Origin: Paraburkholderia edwinii
Lineage (GTDB): Bacteria; Pseudomonadota; Gammaproteobacteria; Burkholderiales; Burkholderiaceae
Assembly (NCBI RefSeq): GCF_019428685.1
Contig: NZ_CP080095.1
Span: 2,418,001-2,482,000 of the forward strand
Length of the DNA: 64,000 nt
Direction: 5' to 3'
This document shows positions 46,486 to 56,593 of the stretch, piece by piece. A program made the translations under genes and the position numbers. The notes below the pieces were generated by a model. The model did no database searches. It was not told the origin of the DNA and saw only the letters and a list, made by a program, of their open reading frames with translations. Within the stretch, counting starts at the first letter, position 1; every line of letters starts with the position of its first letter.

Positions 46486-47055
46486 TCAATCGTCCTTAGA
46501 GGCCTTTAGCATGCGCGTAAGCGTCGCGTCCTTGAACACCGTGTGATGCACGATCGCGGCAAGCGCATGCAAACCGATCAGCCAGAATGCTGTGTTGCCA
46601 ATCAGAAAGTGTGCGTCGTGCAGAAACTGATGCGCGACCGGATCTTTCGCGAAGAGCCGCAGTTGCACGCTGGTGCCAGCCAGTTGAACGGCGCTGCCGC
46701 TGGTATTGACCATCGCAATGCCCAGCAGCGGTTGCACGAAGATAAGCAGATACAGCGCGAGATGCACGGCCCGCGCGAGAAAGAGCTGCACGCGGCTATG
46801 CGGCAACTCGCGCGGCGTACCGTGCCACAGCATCCATAACACGCGCAGCACCGAAAGACACAGCACGATCGTGCCGGCCCACATGTGGATGCCGGTCCAG
46901 AACACGCGGCTGGCGGAACCTTTAGGTCCGCGTATTTCGATGGCTAGAAGGCCGATAGCAATGGCGAGCGCAGTGGCCCAATGAAAGAAGATCGCGAGCC
47001 GCGACCACGAAGCGGAGATGGAGGAGGAGCGGGTAGCGCTTTCGGATACGAGCAT
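46486..47055 (-). CDS. Cytochrome b561
   Basis: A 189-residue di-heme inner-membrane cytochrome of the bacterial b561 type. Four membrane helices carry the usual histidines: RLAIFFHWATALAIAIGLL, FWTGIHMWAGTIVLCLSVLR, VHLALYLLIFVQPLLGI and LIGLHALAAIVHHTVF. It passes electrons from the quinone pool; some members reduce superoxide. The start MLVSESATRS at 47055 precedes the first helix. A longer frame would run through a pyrimidine repeat and is rejected. An 11-bp repeat array lies just upstream in the leader. Confidence 0.88.
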   Translation of the reverse strand: MLVSESATRSSSISASWSRLAIFFHWATALAIAIGLLAIEIRGPKGSASRVFWTGIHMWAGTIVLCLSVLRVLWMLWHGTPRELPHSRVQLFLARAVHLALYLLIFVQPLLGIAMVNTSGSAVQLAGTSVQLRLFAKDPVAHQFLHDAHFLIGNTAFWLIGLHALAAIVHHTVFKDATLTRMLKASKDD

Positions 47056-47400
47056 AGTGGCGTAATGAACAGAACAATGGAAAAGAAGCGGAAAAGAAGC
47101 GGAAAAGAAGCGGAGAAGAAGCGGAAAGAAAGCAGTAAAGAAGCAGAAAAAGCGGAGAAGAGCGCAAGCTGAATGACGCAAAAAGAAAACGCAGCAACAC
47201 GGGCGCTTATTCCTGGTTCGCATCGGCATTGCCGGACTGTTTTGTAATGCTTTGTGTCGGCATGCTTTATCACGGCGCACGCGCGTCCCTTAACCCGCGG
47301 CACACCCATTTCGTGCCGCGTTGAAATTTTCGTGGCCCGCGAAAAGATCATCTGAATACGCGAAGGCACACTGGCCCATCCTTGCCGATACGAGGGCGCA
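47056..47400. other. Divergent gap with purine-rich array
   Basis: This region is the leader of cytochrome b561 (minus) and of the acetolactate decarboxylase (plus). The 11-bp array (47079-47163) occupies its first third. The rest shows no gene. Confidence 0.45.
47079..47163. repeat. 11-bp purine-rich tandem repeat
   Basis: Three exact units of GGAAAAGAAGC (47079, 47090, 47101), three with one or two changes, and two shortened units follow. The whole strand is purines apart from single C bases, which favours slippage and unusual DNA structure. It lies 24 bases upstream of the cytochrome b561 start. Confidence 0.9.
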
Positions 47401-48150
47401 ATGGACCAGCAGACTCCCGATGGGAAGCCGCCGGCCGATCAGCCGGTTCATACGGTATTCCAGGTATCGACCGCCGGCGCGCTCGTTGCGGGCCGCTCCG
47501 GCGGTGCGGTCAGCACCGCGGCTATCCTGCAGCATGGCGACTTCGGTCTCGGCACGTTCGCGGCGCTCGAGGGCGAGATGATCGTGCTCGATGGGCGCGT
47601 CTACCGGGCGAATGGCGATGGCGATGTGCGCGAGGCGGAACGCGACGCGCTGGCGCCGTTCGCGGTCGTCACCCGTTTCGAGCCCGATATCGACACGACG
47701 ATTGCCGCGGCATCGACATTGCGGCGCCTTTACGAGCTATGCGACCTCGCGCGCGTCTCGAACAACCTGTTGTTCGCCGTGCGGCTCGATGGCCGCTTCG
47801 ATAGCGTGCTCACGCGGGCAGTGCCGCCGCAGCAGCAGGACAGGCACTTCGTTGACGCCGCAAACGTGCGGCACGCGCTTACGTTTAACGATGTCGACGG
47901 CACGCTGGTCGGCATCTGGTCGCCGGGCGTGTCGAGCGCGCTTTGCGAGCCCAGCTATCATTTTTATTTCTTATCGCAGGATCGCACCAAAGGGGGGCAT
48001 CTGGTCGAATGCGCAAGCCGTGAACTGCGCCTGAGATTAGGGAAGCTGACCGGCTTTCATGTTGCACTGCCGTCAGACGGAACGCTTTCGAAACGCGGCA
48101 TGAACGGTCACGCAAATAATGAATGCTTGTACGCCGCGCGATCTCCATGA
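47401..48150 (+). CDS. Alpha-acetolactate decarboxylase-like protein with altered metal site
   Basis: A 249-residue member of the BudA/AlsD family, which converts acetolactate to acetoin. It matches through HTVFQVSTAGALVAGRSGG, GDFGLGTFAALEGEMIVLDG (with the family glutamate) and SYHFYFLSQDRTKGGHLVEC. In characterised enzymes zinc is held by three histidines in H-x-H then H eleven residues later. Here the residues are H187, Y189 and H200, so the middle ligand is tyrosine. Activity is therefore uncertain. GAGGG precedes the ATG. No acetolactate synthase gene is adjacent; an AraC-type regulator follows downstream. Confidence 0.85.
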   Translation: MDQQTPDGKPPADQPVHTVFQVSTAGALVAGRSGGAVSTAAILQHGDFGLGTFAALEGEMIVLDGRVYRANGDGDVREAERDALAPFAVVTRFEPDIDTTIAAASTLRRLYELCDLARVSNNLLFAVRLDGRFDSVLTRAVPPQQQDRHFVDAANVRHALTFNDVDGTLVGIWSPGVSSALCEPSYHFYFLSQDRTKGGHLVECASRELRLRLGKLTGFHVALPSDGTLSKRGMNGHANNECLYAARSP

Positions 48151-48536
48151 GAAACGCAAAACCTGCACGAGTCGTCGTTCGACTGCCGTGTCAACCATAG
48201 GCGCCTTGCGATGGTTAAAGAGCCACGCATTCCTTGAAGCGTCAAGCAAAACAGTTTTATTTTGTATTCGTTGAAAACCACGCGGGCGCGGGGCAGTGTG
48301 TCCGCTGTGGCGCAATACAGCCGTCACGCTTTTACGTATTGCCGCTCGCGATATTTTTCAGATACCTTTCGCGCATCTGACGAATAGACATGCTTTGCGC
48401 ATCGCGCCGCGTCGTCTAGCATCGAAGCTTGTGCCTAACGTCGCGCGATTGCGCTCGTACAGGCAGACGCGGTGCGCTATGTACCTGCCGCGTCGCCGGT
48501 TTCGCGCGGCTTCGTACGTAGTCACGGAGCCCCAAC
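48151..48536. other. Leader region of the AraC-type gene
   Basis: About 386 bases with an AT-richer patch at 48240-48275, probably the promoter of the regulator gene. No RNA gene or repeat is seen. Confidence 0.4.
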
Positions 48537-49604
48537 ATGAACATCGAGAAGAACGGTATCGGCGCCGACGGGCAAAGGCCCGCATGCTGCGTGCAACAGG
48601 ACAGCCCGAATGGGACGCAGGGTTTGAGTGTGCCTGGGCCGCGGCGCGTGCTCGTCGCAATGGAGGAACGCTGGCGCGTGCCACCGCCGTATCAGTACGT
48701 GCCCGATGCGAACGCGATGGTGGATCCGGGCGGCATGCACGGCCTTATCGAGGCGGTCGATGCGCACGACGCGCGCCGCGATCTGGTGATTGCCTCGCGC
48801 TGGACGCAGCATGAAATCGACGGTGTCGAGCACATGAGCCGCAGCGCCGCCGGTCAGCACACGGTCGGCATCGTGCTCAAGCCGACCACCGTGCATTTTC
48901 GCTCGGGCTCGCTGGTGTTCGACGGGCAACTCGCACCGGGCTCGATGCATGTCACTGGACCGGGCGAAAGCGCCGCAGCCGTATTTCGCGCCGCCAGCGA
49001 CGCCATTCATCTGTTTATTCCGCAGCGCGTGCTCGAGCAGCATTACGAAGAAGCGTTCGGCCGCCCGCATGCGGGCGAACTGGCGCTCGGCGTGTCGCAG
49101 ATCACGCGCGATACGTCGCTCGAACGGTTGAGCCGCGCGCTCGCGGACATTCAATATGCCGACGCGACGTTCGCTTCGCTATACGTCGACAGCATCTGCA
49201 TCGCGATCGTTGCGCGCCTGCTCGAGCGGCACTTCACGCGGCGCGCACCGCCGACGGTCACGCGCGCGACACCGCTGCCGCAATGGCGGCTACGCCGCGC
49301 CTTCGACTTTATCGATGCGCATCTCGCCGAACCGGTGCGGCTCGGCGATATTGCCGCGAGCGTCGGCTTGACGCGCATGCATTTCGCCGCGCAATTCCGC
49401 TGCTCGACCGGCTATACGCCACATACGTATCTGTTGAGACGGCGTGTCGAACATGCGCAGCGTTTGCTGCAACGTTCGGAGAAAACGCTGCTCGATGTCG
49501 CGCTCGATTGCGGATTTCGTAGCCAGGCGCATTTCACGACCGTGTTCAGGCGGATGGTTGGCGATACGCCGAACCGGTGGCGCATCAAGGCGCGGCTCGA
49601 TTGA
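48537..49604 (+). CDS. AraC-family transcriptional regulator
   Basis: A 355-residue regulator. The C-terminal hundred residues hold the double helix-turn-helix: FDFIDAHLAEPVRLGDIAAS, MHFAAQFRCSTGYTPHTYLL, then LLDVALDCGFRSQAHFTTVF ending RRMVGDTPNRWR. The N-terminal part (about 1-240) is a sensor of unknown ligand. It follows the acetolactate decarboxylase gene in the same direction with a 386-base gap, so it is probably its own unit. A strong palindromic terminator follows. The target genes are unknown. Confidence 0.9.
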   Translation: MNIEKNGIGADGQRPACCVQQDSPNGTQGLSVPGPRRVLVAMEERWRVPPPYQYVPDANAMVDPGGMHGLIEAVDAHDARRDLVIASRWTQHEIDGVEHMSRSAAGQHTVGIVLKPTTVHFRSGSLVFDGQLAPGSMHVTGPGESAAAVFRAASDAIHLFIPQRVLEQHYEEAFGRPHAGELALGVSQITRDTSLERLSRALADIQYADATFASLYVDSICIAIVARLLERHFTRRAPPTVTRATPLPQWRLRRAFDFIDAHLAEPVRLGDIAASVGLTRMHFAAQFRCSTGYTPHTYLLRRRVEHAQRLLQRSEKTLLDVALDCGFRSQAHFTTVFRRMVGDTPNRWRIKARLD

Positions 49605-49695
49605 GCGGCGGTGAAGAAAAGGCGATGGTTGAGCGCGCAACGAAACGCGGGCGGACGTGTGCAGCGGTGCGTGGCACTTTGATCGCGCCGCCGCT

Positions 49696-49720
49696 AAAGA
49701 GCGGCTAGCCGCTCTTTTTT
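49696..49720. terminator. Bidirectional intrinsic terminator
   Basis: AAAGAGCGG-CTAG-CCGCTCTTT forms a nine-base-pair hairpin followed by three more T on the plus strand, and on the minus strand its own TTT arm gives the T-run. It separates the convergent AraC and CDF genes and overlaps the last codons of the CDF gene. Confidence 0.85.
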
Positions 49721-50418
49721 GCCGCCACGCCAGGCGCAATTGCCTTCGACAGGCGGCGCAGCACCCCGGCGACCGGCGGTACCACGAGCCGCACGCCGCT
49801 ATATGCGATCACGAGTCCGATCAGGGCGGCTGCGATCGCGTCGAGACCCGTATAGCCCAGCGACGCCGTCGCGATGCCGACGGTGGCCACGAGCGACGAC
49901 AGCGCGTCGGCGCCGACATGCCACGCCGCAGCCGATAGCACGGACGAATGCGCCGGCGAATGCGACCGCCGGGCCTTCAGCGACAACGCGCGGTACAACA
50001 GGCCACGGCTCACTGCGGAAAACGCGGCAATACTTAACGCGACTGTCGTGGCGGATCCGGCGAGCGGTGGACGGTCTTGCGCATAGAGCGCGATCTCGAT
50101 GCCGGCGATCACCAGCACCACACCGACCACGGGCGGCGCCGCGTTCTGCACGAACCCGGCATATCTGCGCCAACGTGCCGACCTGCCGGCGCCAGTGCCC
50201 ACGCGATTGCCAAGACCCGCAAACCAGCATGCGGCAAGCAGAATCAGATCGACGCCGATGTCGGTTATCGCATGCAACGCATCGGCCATCAGACCGGACG
50301 AATGCGCGGAATAACCGGCGGCTGCCTGCACGGTCGCCAATACCGCGTTCAACGCCGCACTCGCGATAATGATCCGTGTTGCACCTTCCTGCGACGCGTG
50401 GCTCGTCTGATCGGCCAT
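49705..50418 (-). CDS. Cation diffusion facilitator family transporter, short form
   Basis: A 237-residue inner-membrane protein with six hydrophobic segments. The metal-site motifs are in helices 2 and 5: SSGLMADALHAITDIGVD (H-x3-D) and AAAWHVGADALSSL (H-x3-D). These are the transport-site residues of CDF proteins exporting Zn2+, Co2+ or Fe2+. The protein stops soon after helix 6 (VAGVLRRLSKAI), so the usual cytoplasmic C-terminal metal-binding domain of about 80 residues is missing. Start MADQTSHAS at 50418. It is terminated by the palindrome overlapping its end. Confidence 0.8.
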   Translation of the reverse strand: MADQTSHASQEGATRIIIASAALNAVLATVQAAAGYSAHSSGLMADALHAITDIGVDLILLAACWFAGLGNRVGTGAGRSARWRRYAGFVQNAAPPVVGVVLVIAGIEIALYAQDRPPLAGSATTVALSIAAFSAVSRGLLYRALSLKARRSHSPAHSSVLSAAAWHVGADALSSLVATVGIATASLGYTGLDAIAAALIGLVIAYSGVRLVVPPVAGVLRRLSKAIAPGVAAKKSG

Positions 50419-50620
50419 CGGTATCGGTCCACCCTGGCAGCGAAAACCGTACGATAGGGGCGCCACATTGCGACGATGTGACAGACCGGCTGCCGGCTAA
50501 CCGCAATCGGTGGTGAGTCCGCGATGAATCTGCGGCGAATTTGCGCTATCCGCGCGCGCCGCGCACGGGAACGGTTACTTCTCGATCGGAGGATTTACCG
50601 TTCGACGTGGAGCATCTCCG

Positions 50621-50857
50621 ATGATCTATTCAACCGCAACCGTCCCGGTCAATCCACAAGGCGAGAGCGCACTGACGCGCGACCCGCTATGGCAAGGACT
50701 CGTGCTCAAGGCGCGCGATGCGCGCCTGTTTCTTCCGCCCGGCGTCTGCACAAAATGCGACGTGATCGTCGACGCGCAGGGTGCGCGAAGGCAAGATCCG
50801 GCCGTAGGCTCAGGCCCGTTGTTCCCGCAACGATTCGTGCGGCAGCGCAGGGCATAG
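50621..50857 (+). pseudogene. N-terminal fragment of a DUF1857/AtaL-like gene
   Basis: An open frame of 78 codons with a good ribosome binding site (GGAG, eight bases). The first 45 residues, MIYSTATVPVNPQGESALTR then LWQGLVLKARDARLF, match from memory the start of the AtaL-like/DUF1857 SRPBCC family (about 150 residues). After that, similarity is lost and the frame ends within 35 residues. The missing two-thirds is not found in any frame before the next gene. I read it as the remnant of a gene truncated at its 3' end. An alternative is a short functional protein. Confidence 0.55.
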
Positions 50858-50974
50858 TCAAGCGCAATTAGTTACCCTGATAAACGTAGGACACAGCACA
50901 GCGGGGCCTATCTCTGCTGCTATGCTGGAGTCTTTATCAGGGAAGGCGATTCCCTTCACCATGGAGGCCGCGCA

Positions 50975-53900
50975 GTGAACCGGTCGCCCGATCCACCCGG
51001 TGCGTTTGGAGTGACATCAGACGCCTCGTCGTCAGAAGTGCTCTGGGACGACGGCGAGCGTGTGTTGTGCAGGGAATGGCGCGTGCAGCCCGGCGGCGGC
51101 CGCGGGTCTGTGTTGACCGTGCGTCCGGTTGCGGAGCAGCCTGCGCCCGCTGCGTTGAGCCGCCTCGAGCACGAGTTCGCGCTAGCGGAAAAACTTGCCG
51201 GTGCGCCAGTTGCGCGACCGCTGGAATTGCTGCATGAACAGCGGCGCCTCGTGCTCGTGCTCGAAGACGCAGGCGATGAGCCGCTCGCGCGCGAGCCGGT
51301 GCCGATGGCCTTGCCCGGTTTCTTGCGGACTGCGATTCATGTCGCCCACGCGCTCGGCAGGCTGCACGCGGTCGGCGTCATCCATAAGGACATCACGCCG
51401 GCCAATATCCTGATCAACCGTTCAAGCGGCGCCGTGCGCTTCACGGGGCTCGGCATCGCCACGTTTCTCGCGCGCGAGCGCCAGGCGCCGTGTCCGCCCG
51501 AATCGATTGCCGGCACGCTCGCCTACATGGCGCCCGAACAGACCGGACGGATGAACCGCTCGGTCGATTCGCGCAGCGACCTCTACTCGCTCGGCGTCAC
51601 GCTATATCAACTGCTGACGGGCGTGCTGCCGTTTTCCGCGCAAGATCCGATGGACTGGGTGCACAGCCATATCGCGCGCAAGGCGGTGCCGCCGAACCAG
51701 CGCGTCCCGACCGTGCCGGCCGTGCTGTCGGACATCGTGATGAAGCTGCTCGCGAAGGCCGCGGAAGACCGCTACCAGACCGCGGCCGCGCTCGAGCGCG
51801 ATCTCAAGGAGTGTCTGCTGCGCTGGGAAGCGCGCGGCGCGAGCGAGCCCTTCATCGAACCATTTCCGCTGGCCCAACACGACACGCCCGACCGTCTGCT
51901 GATTCCCGAAAAACTGTACGGCCGCGCGCGTGAGGTCGAGACGCTGCTCGCAGCGTTCGATCGCGTGATAGCCGGCGGCCGTCCCGAGCTGATTCTGGTG
52001 GCGGGCTACTCAGGCATCGGCAAATCGGCGGTGGTGGGCGAACTGCAAAAGGTGCTCGTACCGCCGCGCGGCCTGTTTGCGGCCGGTAAATTCGACCAGT
52101 ACAAACGCGACATTCCGTACTGGACGCTCGCGCAGGCATTTCAGGGGCTGCTCAGGCCAATTCTCGGCAAGCGCGACGCCGAACTCGAAGATTTGCGCGA
52201 ACGGCTGCGCGAGGCGCTCGGCCCGAACGGGCTGCTGATCGTGAACCTCGTGCCCGAACTCAAACTGATAATCGGCGAGCCGCCGCCGATCGCCGATCTG
52301 CCATTGCAGGACGCGCAGCGCCGCTTTCAACTGGTGCTCAAGCGTTTTATCGGTGTCTTCGCGCGCGCCGGGCATTCGCTGGTGCTGTTTCTCGACGATC
52401 TGCAGTGGCTCGACTCGGGCACGCTCGATATGCTCGAAAGTCTGCTGGTCGATGCCGATCTGCGCCATCTGCTGCTGATCGGCGCCTACCGCGACAACGA
52501 GGTCGACCGCAGTCATCCGTTGATGCGCAAGCTCGACGCGATTCGCCGCCAGCACGGCGCCGTGGAGCAGATCGTGCTGCAGCCGCTGTCGAACCGCGAT
52601 CTGCAGCAACTCGTTGCCGATGCGCTGCGTTGCACGCCGGAGCGCGCGGAACCGCTTGCGCGCATCGTGCACGAGAAGACCGCCGGCAACCCGTTCTTCG
52701 CGCTGCAGTTTCTGACCGCGCTCGCAAGCGAACGATTGCTCGCTTTCGATCATGCGTCGGCCGCATGGGGGTGGGACGTCGATCGCATTCGCGCGAAGGG
52801 CTACACCGATAACGTCGTCAATCTGATGATCATGAAGCTTGCGCGTCTGCCGCCGGCGACGCGCACGGCCTTGCAGTGCCTCGCGGCAATTGGGCACGCG
52901 GCCGGGTCCGACACGCTCGCGCTCGTGTTCGAGAAGCCCGAGGCGCAGGTCCATGCGGATCTCTGGGACGCGGTCCGCGAGGAATATGTGTTGCACCAGG
53001 AGGGTGCATACCGCTTCGTGCACGATCGCGTGCAGGAAGCGGCCTATGCGCTGATTCCGCAACCGCAGCGCGCCCAGACGCATCTGCGCATCGGCCGGCT
53101 GCTGGCCGCGCGCACGCCGCCCGACAAGCTCGAGGACGCCGTCTTCGAAATCGTCAACCAGTTGAACCGCAGCGCCGCGCTGATCGACGAGAGGGCCGAA
53201 CTCGACCGCCTCGCCGAACTGAATCTGATGGCCGGCAAGCGCGCTCAAGCGTCGGCCGCGTATGCCTCGGCGCTCGACTATCTGAAGGCGGGCAGCGAAG
53301 CGCTCGCCGACGATCGCTGGCAGACGCAGCACGCGCTCGCGTTTTCGCTCGAGCTGCACCGCGCCGAATGCGAGTTTCTGAGCGGCGATCATAGCGGCGC
53401 GCAGGCCCGGCTGATCAGGCTCTTTCCTCGCGTGAGCGGCCTCGCCGAGCACGCCACGCTGGCGTGCCTCACGATCGACCTCTATATCACGCTCGACCGG
53501 TCCGACGAGGCCGTGAGCGTCGGTCTCGACTATCTGCGCCGTATCGGCATCGAATGGTCGCCGCATCCGTCGGACGAAGAAGCGCGCAGCGAATATGCGC
53601 ACCTTGCAGCGAGGCTCGGCCAGCGGTCGATCGAATCGCTGATCGATCTGCCGCTAATGAGCGATCCGAATTCGCTTGCGACCATCAGCGTGCTCAACGT
53701 CCTGACACCGGCCGCCATCTTCAGCGATGCCAATCTGTTTGCGATGGCCGTATGCCGGGCCGTGAACCTTTCGCTCGAATACGGGAACTGCGGAACGTCT
53801 CCGCCTGTTTACGTCGACTTCGGCATGACCGCCGGGCCGCGTTTCGGCGACTATCAGACCGGCTTCCGGTTCGCGCGTCTCGGTTACGAACTCGTCGAGC

Positions 53901-56593
53901 AGCGCGGCCTGAAGCAGTCGCAGGCGAAGGTCTATATGAACTTCGGGAGCCTCGTGACACCGTGGGCTCATCATGTGCGCACCGGGCGAGACCTGATTCG
54001 CCGCGCGTTCGATATCGCGGTCAAAACCGGTGATCTTACTTTTGCCGGTTACAGCTGCAACAACCTCAATGCGAACCTGCTTGCGGCCGGCGATCCGCTC
54101 GACGACGTGCAACGCGAGGCTGAACGCGGGCTCGCGTTCGCGCAGAAGACGCACTTCGGGCTGGTCGTCGATATCATCGCCACGCAGCTCGCATTGCTGC
54201 GCACGCTGCGCGGCTCGACGCTCAAATTTGGCCTGCTCGACGACGGGAATCTGAGCGAAGCGCAGTTCGAAAGCCGTCTGTCGCGCGATCCATCGCTTGC
54301 GATCGCGGAGTGCTGGTACTGGATCCGCAAGATGCAGGCGCGGTATTTCGCGGGCGATTTCGCGGCGGCCGTCGACGCCTCGGTCAAGGCGAGCGCGTTG
54401 CTGTGGACCTCGGCGTCGTTCTTCGAAACGGCCGAATATCATTTCTATAGCGCGCTTTCCCGCGCGGCGCTATGCGACGCGGCATCGCCCGACGTGAAGG
54501 AGGATCATCTCGCCGCGATTACCGCCCACCACCGGCAGCTCGAAATCTGGGCGGCAAACTGTCCGCAGAATTTCGGCAACCGCGCGGCGCTGGTCGGCGC
54601 GGAACTGGCGCGCCTTCGAGGCCAGATGGCGGACGCCGAACAGTTCTATGAAATCGCGATTCGCTCATCGCGCGAGAACGCGTTTATTCATAACGAGGCT
54701 GTCGCTTACGAAACGGCGGCGCGTTTTTACGCGGCGCGCGGGCTCGCGGAATTCGCGCATCTGTACCTGAAGAACGCGCGCTACGCCTATCTTCGCTGGG
54801 GCGCCAACGGCAAGGTGCGGCAACTCGACGATTTCCATCCTCAGCTCGCCACACCGGATTCGCGCCCGCGCGCCACCGGCACAATCGAGACGCCGGTCGA
54901 GCATCTCGATCTCGCCACCGTGATCAAGGTTTCGCAGGCCGTATCGAGTGAGATCGTGCCCGACAATCTGATCCATACGATCATGCGCAGCGCAATCGCG
55001 CATGCGGGCGCGGAGCGCGGTCTGCTGATCGTGCCGACCGATAGCGCACCCTGCATCGTGGCGCAGGCGTCGACCAACGGCGACGCGGTGAGCGTCAACC
55101 TCGGCAAGACGGCATTGAGGCCGGACCTGCTGCCGGAATCGGTCGTCCACTATGCAATGCGCGCCGGGGAGTGCGTGATACTCGACGACGCCTCGACGCA
55201 GCACGACTTTTCCGGCGATCCGTATATCGCGCGCGCAGGGGTGGACACGCCCGCTCGCGCACTCGTCCGCTCGATGGCCTGCATGCCGCTCGTCAATCAG
55301 GGCAAGCTGATCGCGGTGCTGTATCTGGAGAACAATCTCGCGCCCGATGTGTTTACGGCGAGCCGCATCGCGGTGCTGAAGCTGCTCGCGTCGCAGGCCG
55401 CCATCTCGCTCGAGAACGCGCGGCTCTATCGCGAACTGGCCGAACGCGAAGCGCGCATCCGGCGCCTTGTCGATGCGAATATCGTCGGCGTGTTTATCTG
55501 GGATTTCGAAGGGCGCATTCTCGAAGCGAATGATGCGTTCCTGCGTCTCGTCGGCTACGATCGCACGGATCTCGCGCTGGGGCGCCTGCGCTGGACCGAG
55601 CTCACGCCCGCGAGCGGCCGCGAGCGCGATGCGCGTGCGCTTGCCGACATCAAGGCGCACGGTTCGGTGCCGCCGTACGAAAAAGAATATCTGCGCGCGG
55701 ACGGCAGCCGCGTCGCCGTGCTGTTGGGCGCCGCGACGTTTGGCGATGCGCGCGATCAAGGCGTCGCCTTTATCGTCGATCTGACCGATCGCAAGCGCGC
55801 CGAATCGGACGCGCGCCAAAACGAACGGCGTTACCGCGAAATGGAAGTCGAGCTGGCGCACGCGAACCGCGTCGCCACGATGGGGCAGCTGACCGCGTCG
55901 ATCACGCATGAAATCAGGCAACCGATCGCGGCGGCCATGACGAATGCCCATGCGGCGCTGCGCTGGCTCGGCGCGCGCACGCCCGATCTGAACGAGGTTC
56001 GCGAGGCGCTCGAGCGGATCGTCAACGACGGCGCGCGCGCCAACGATGTGATCGGCCGCATTCGCGCGCTCGTGAAGAAAGCGCCGGCGCGCACCGAGCG
56101 CATCGAGATCAACGAGGCGATTCGCGAAGTGATTGCGCTGACGCGCGGCGAAGCGGTGAAACATCAGGTCACGGTCGAGGCGCTTTTCTCCGATGCATTG
56201 CCGTTTATTCATGGCGACCGCGTGCAGTTGCAGCAGGTCATGCTGAACCTGATGATCAACGCGATCGAAGCGATGAGCGGCGCCGGCGACGGTCCGCGCG
56301 AGCTGTTGATCGCGACGTCGGCCGATCGCACGCAGGCCACGCGCGTGGCGGTGTCCGATACGGGCCCCGGTGTCGAGGAAGAGGCCATCGAACAGCTGTT
56401 CGAACCGTTCTATACGACCAAGGCGGGCGGAATGGGCATGGGGCTGTCGATTTGCCGTTCGATCGTCGAAGCGCATGGCGGGACGCTAAGCGTGCAGGCC
56501 AATGCGCCGCGCGGTGCGACGTTCGTGTTCGTGCTGCCCGGCGCCGACGAAAACGCTTTGCCCGAAAACGACAACTATCTGGCCGAGCCGTAA
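50975..56593 (+). CDS. Trifunctional Ser/Thr kinase-like / ATPase / sensor histidine kinase
   Basis: A 1872-residue sensor. Domains: protein kinase-like (1-295), AAA-type ATPase of the signalling STAND kind with Walker A GYSGIGKS (about 344) and [13 protein letters not shown], and a long helical repeat region (600-1300). A GAF domain (1327-1490) and PAS domain (1495-1615) follow. HisKA has the histidine in [15 protein letters not shown] (about 1644), and the ATPase (1742-1862) has [12 protein letters not shown] and [16 protein letters not shown]. The kinase part has [13 protein letters not shown], but the DFG position reads GLG (G158-L-G160) and the usual lysine is not seen, so it is probably a pseudokinase. 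GTG start with GGAGG seven bases upstream. It overlaps the next kinase gene tail-to-tail by 19 bases. Confidence 0.92.
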   Translation: MNRSPDPPGAFGVTSDASSSEVLWDDGERVLCREWRVQPGGGRGSVLTVRPVAEQPAPAALSRLEHEFALAEKLAGAPVARPLELLHEQRRLVLVLEDAGDEPLAREPVPMALPGFLRTAIHVAHALGRLHAVGVIHKDITPANILINRSSGAVRFTGLGIATFLARERQAPCPPESIAGTLAYMAPEQTGRMNRSVDSRSDLYSLGVTLYQLLTGVLPFSAQDPMDWVHSHIARKAVPPNQRVPTVPAVLSDIVMKLLAKAAEDRYQTAAALERDLKECLLRWEARGASEPFIEPFPLAQHDTPDRLLIPEKLYGRAREVETLLAAFDRVIAGGRPELILVAGYSGIGKSAVVGELQKVLVPPRGLFAAGKFDQYKRDIPYWTLAQAFQGLLRPILGKRDAELEDLRERLREALGPNGLLIVNLVPELKLIIGEPPPIADLPLQDAQRRFQLVLKRFIGVFARAGHSLVLFLDDLQWLDSGTLDMLESLLVDADLRHLLLIGAYRDNEVDRSHPLMRKLDAIRRQHGAVEQIVLQPLSNRDLQQLVADALRCTPERAEPLARIVHEKTAGNPFFALQFLTALASERLLAFDHASAAWGWDVDRIRAKGYTDNVVNLMIMKLARLPPATRTALQCLAAIGHAAGSDTLALVFEKPEAQVHADLWDAVREEYVLHQEGAYRFVHDRVQEAAYALIPQPQRAQTHLRIGRLLAARTPPDKLEDAVFEIVNQLNRSAALIDERAELDRLAELNLMAGKRAQASAAYASALDYLKAGSEALADDRWQTQHALAFSLELHRAECEFLSGDHSGAQARLIRLFPRVSGLAEHATLACLTIDLYITLDRSDEAVSVGLDYLRRIGIEWSPHPSDEEARSEYAHLAARLGQRSIESLIDLPLMSDPNSLATISVLNVLTPAAIFSDANLFAMAVCRAVNLSLEYGNCGTSPPVYVDFGMTAGPRFGDYQTGFRFARLGYELVEQRGLKQSQAKVYMNFGSLVTPWAHHVRTGRDLIRRAFDIAVKTGDLTFAGYSCNNLNANLLAAGDPLDDVQREAERGLAFAQKTHFGLVVDIIATQLALLRTLRGSTLKFGLLDDGNLSEAQFESRLSRDPSLAIAECWYWIRKMQARYFAGDFAAAVDASVKASALLWTSASFFETAEYHFYSALSRAALCDAASPDVKEDHLAAITAHHRQLEIWAANCPQNFGNRAALVGAELARLRGQMADAEQFYEIAIRSSRENAFIHNEAVAYETAARFYAARGLAEFAHLYLKNARYAYLRWGANGKVRQLDDFHPQLATPDSRPRATGTIETPVEHLDLATVIKVSQAVSSEIVPDNLIHTIMRSAIAHAGAERGLLIVPTDSAPCIVAQASTNGDAVSVNLGKTALRPDLLPESVVHYAMRAGECVILDDASTQHDFSGDPYIARAGVDTPARALVRSMACMPLVNQGKLIAVLYLENNLAPDVFTASRIAVLKLLASQAAISLENARLYRELAEREARIRRLVDANIVGVFIWDFEGRILEANDAFLRLVGYDRTDLALGRLRWTELTPASGRERDARALADIKAHGSVPPYEKEYLRADGSRVAVLLGAATFGDARDQGVAFIVDLTDRKRAESDARQNERRYREMEVELAHANRVATMGQLTASITHEIRQPIAAAMTNAHAALRWLGARTPDLNEVREALERIVNDGARANDVIGRIRALVKKAPARTERIEINEAIREVIALTRGEAVKHQVTVEALFSDALPFIHGDRVQLQQVMLNLMINAIEAMSGAGDGPRELLIATSADRTQATRVAVSDTGPGVEEEAIEQLFEPFYTTKAGGMGMGLSICRSIVEAHGGTLSVQANAPRGATFVFVLPGADENALPENDNYLAEP

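Noticed and set aside
46981..47172. A Lys/Glu/Arg-rich plus-strand frame
   Set aside because: It is produced by the 11-bp purine repeat and overlaps the cytochrome b561 start.
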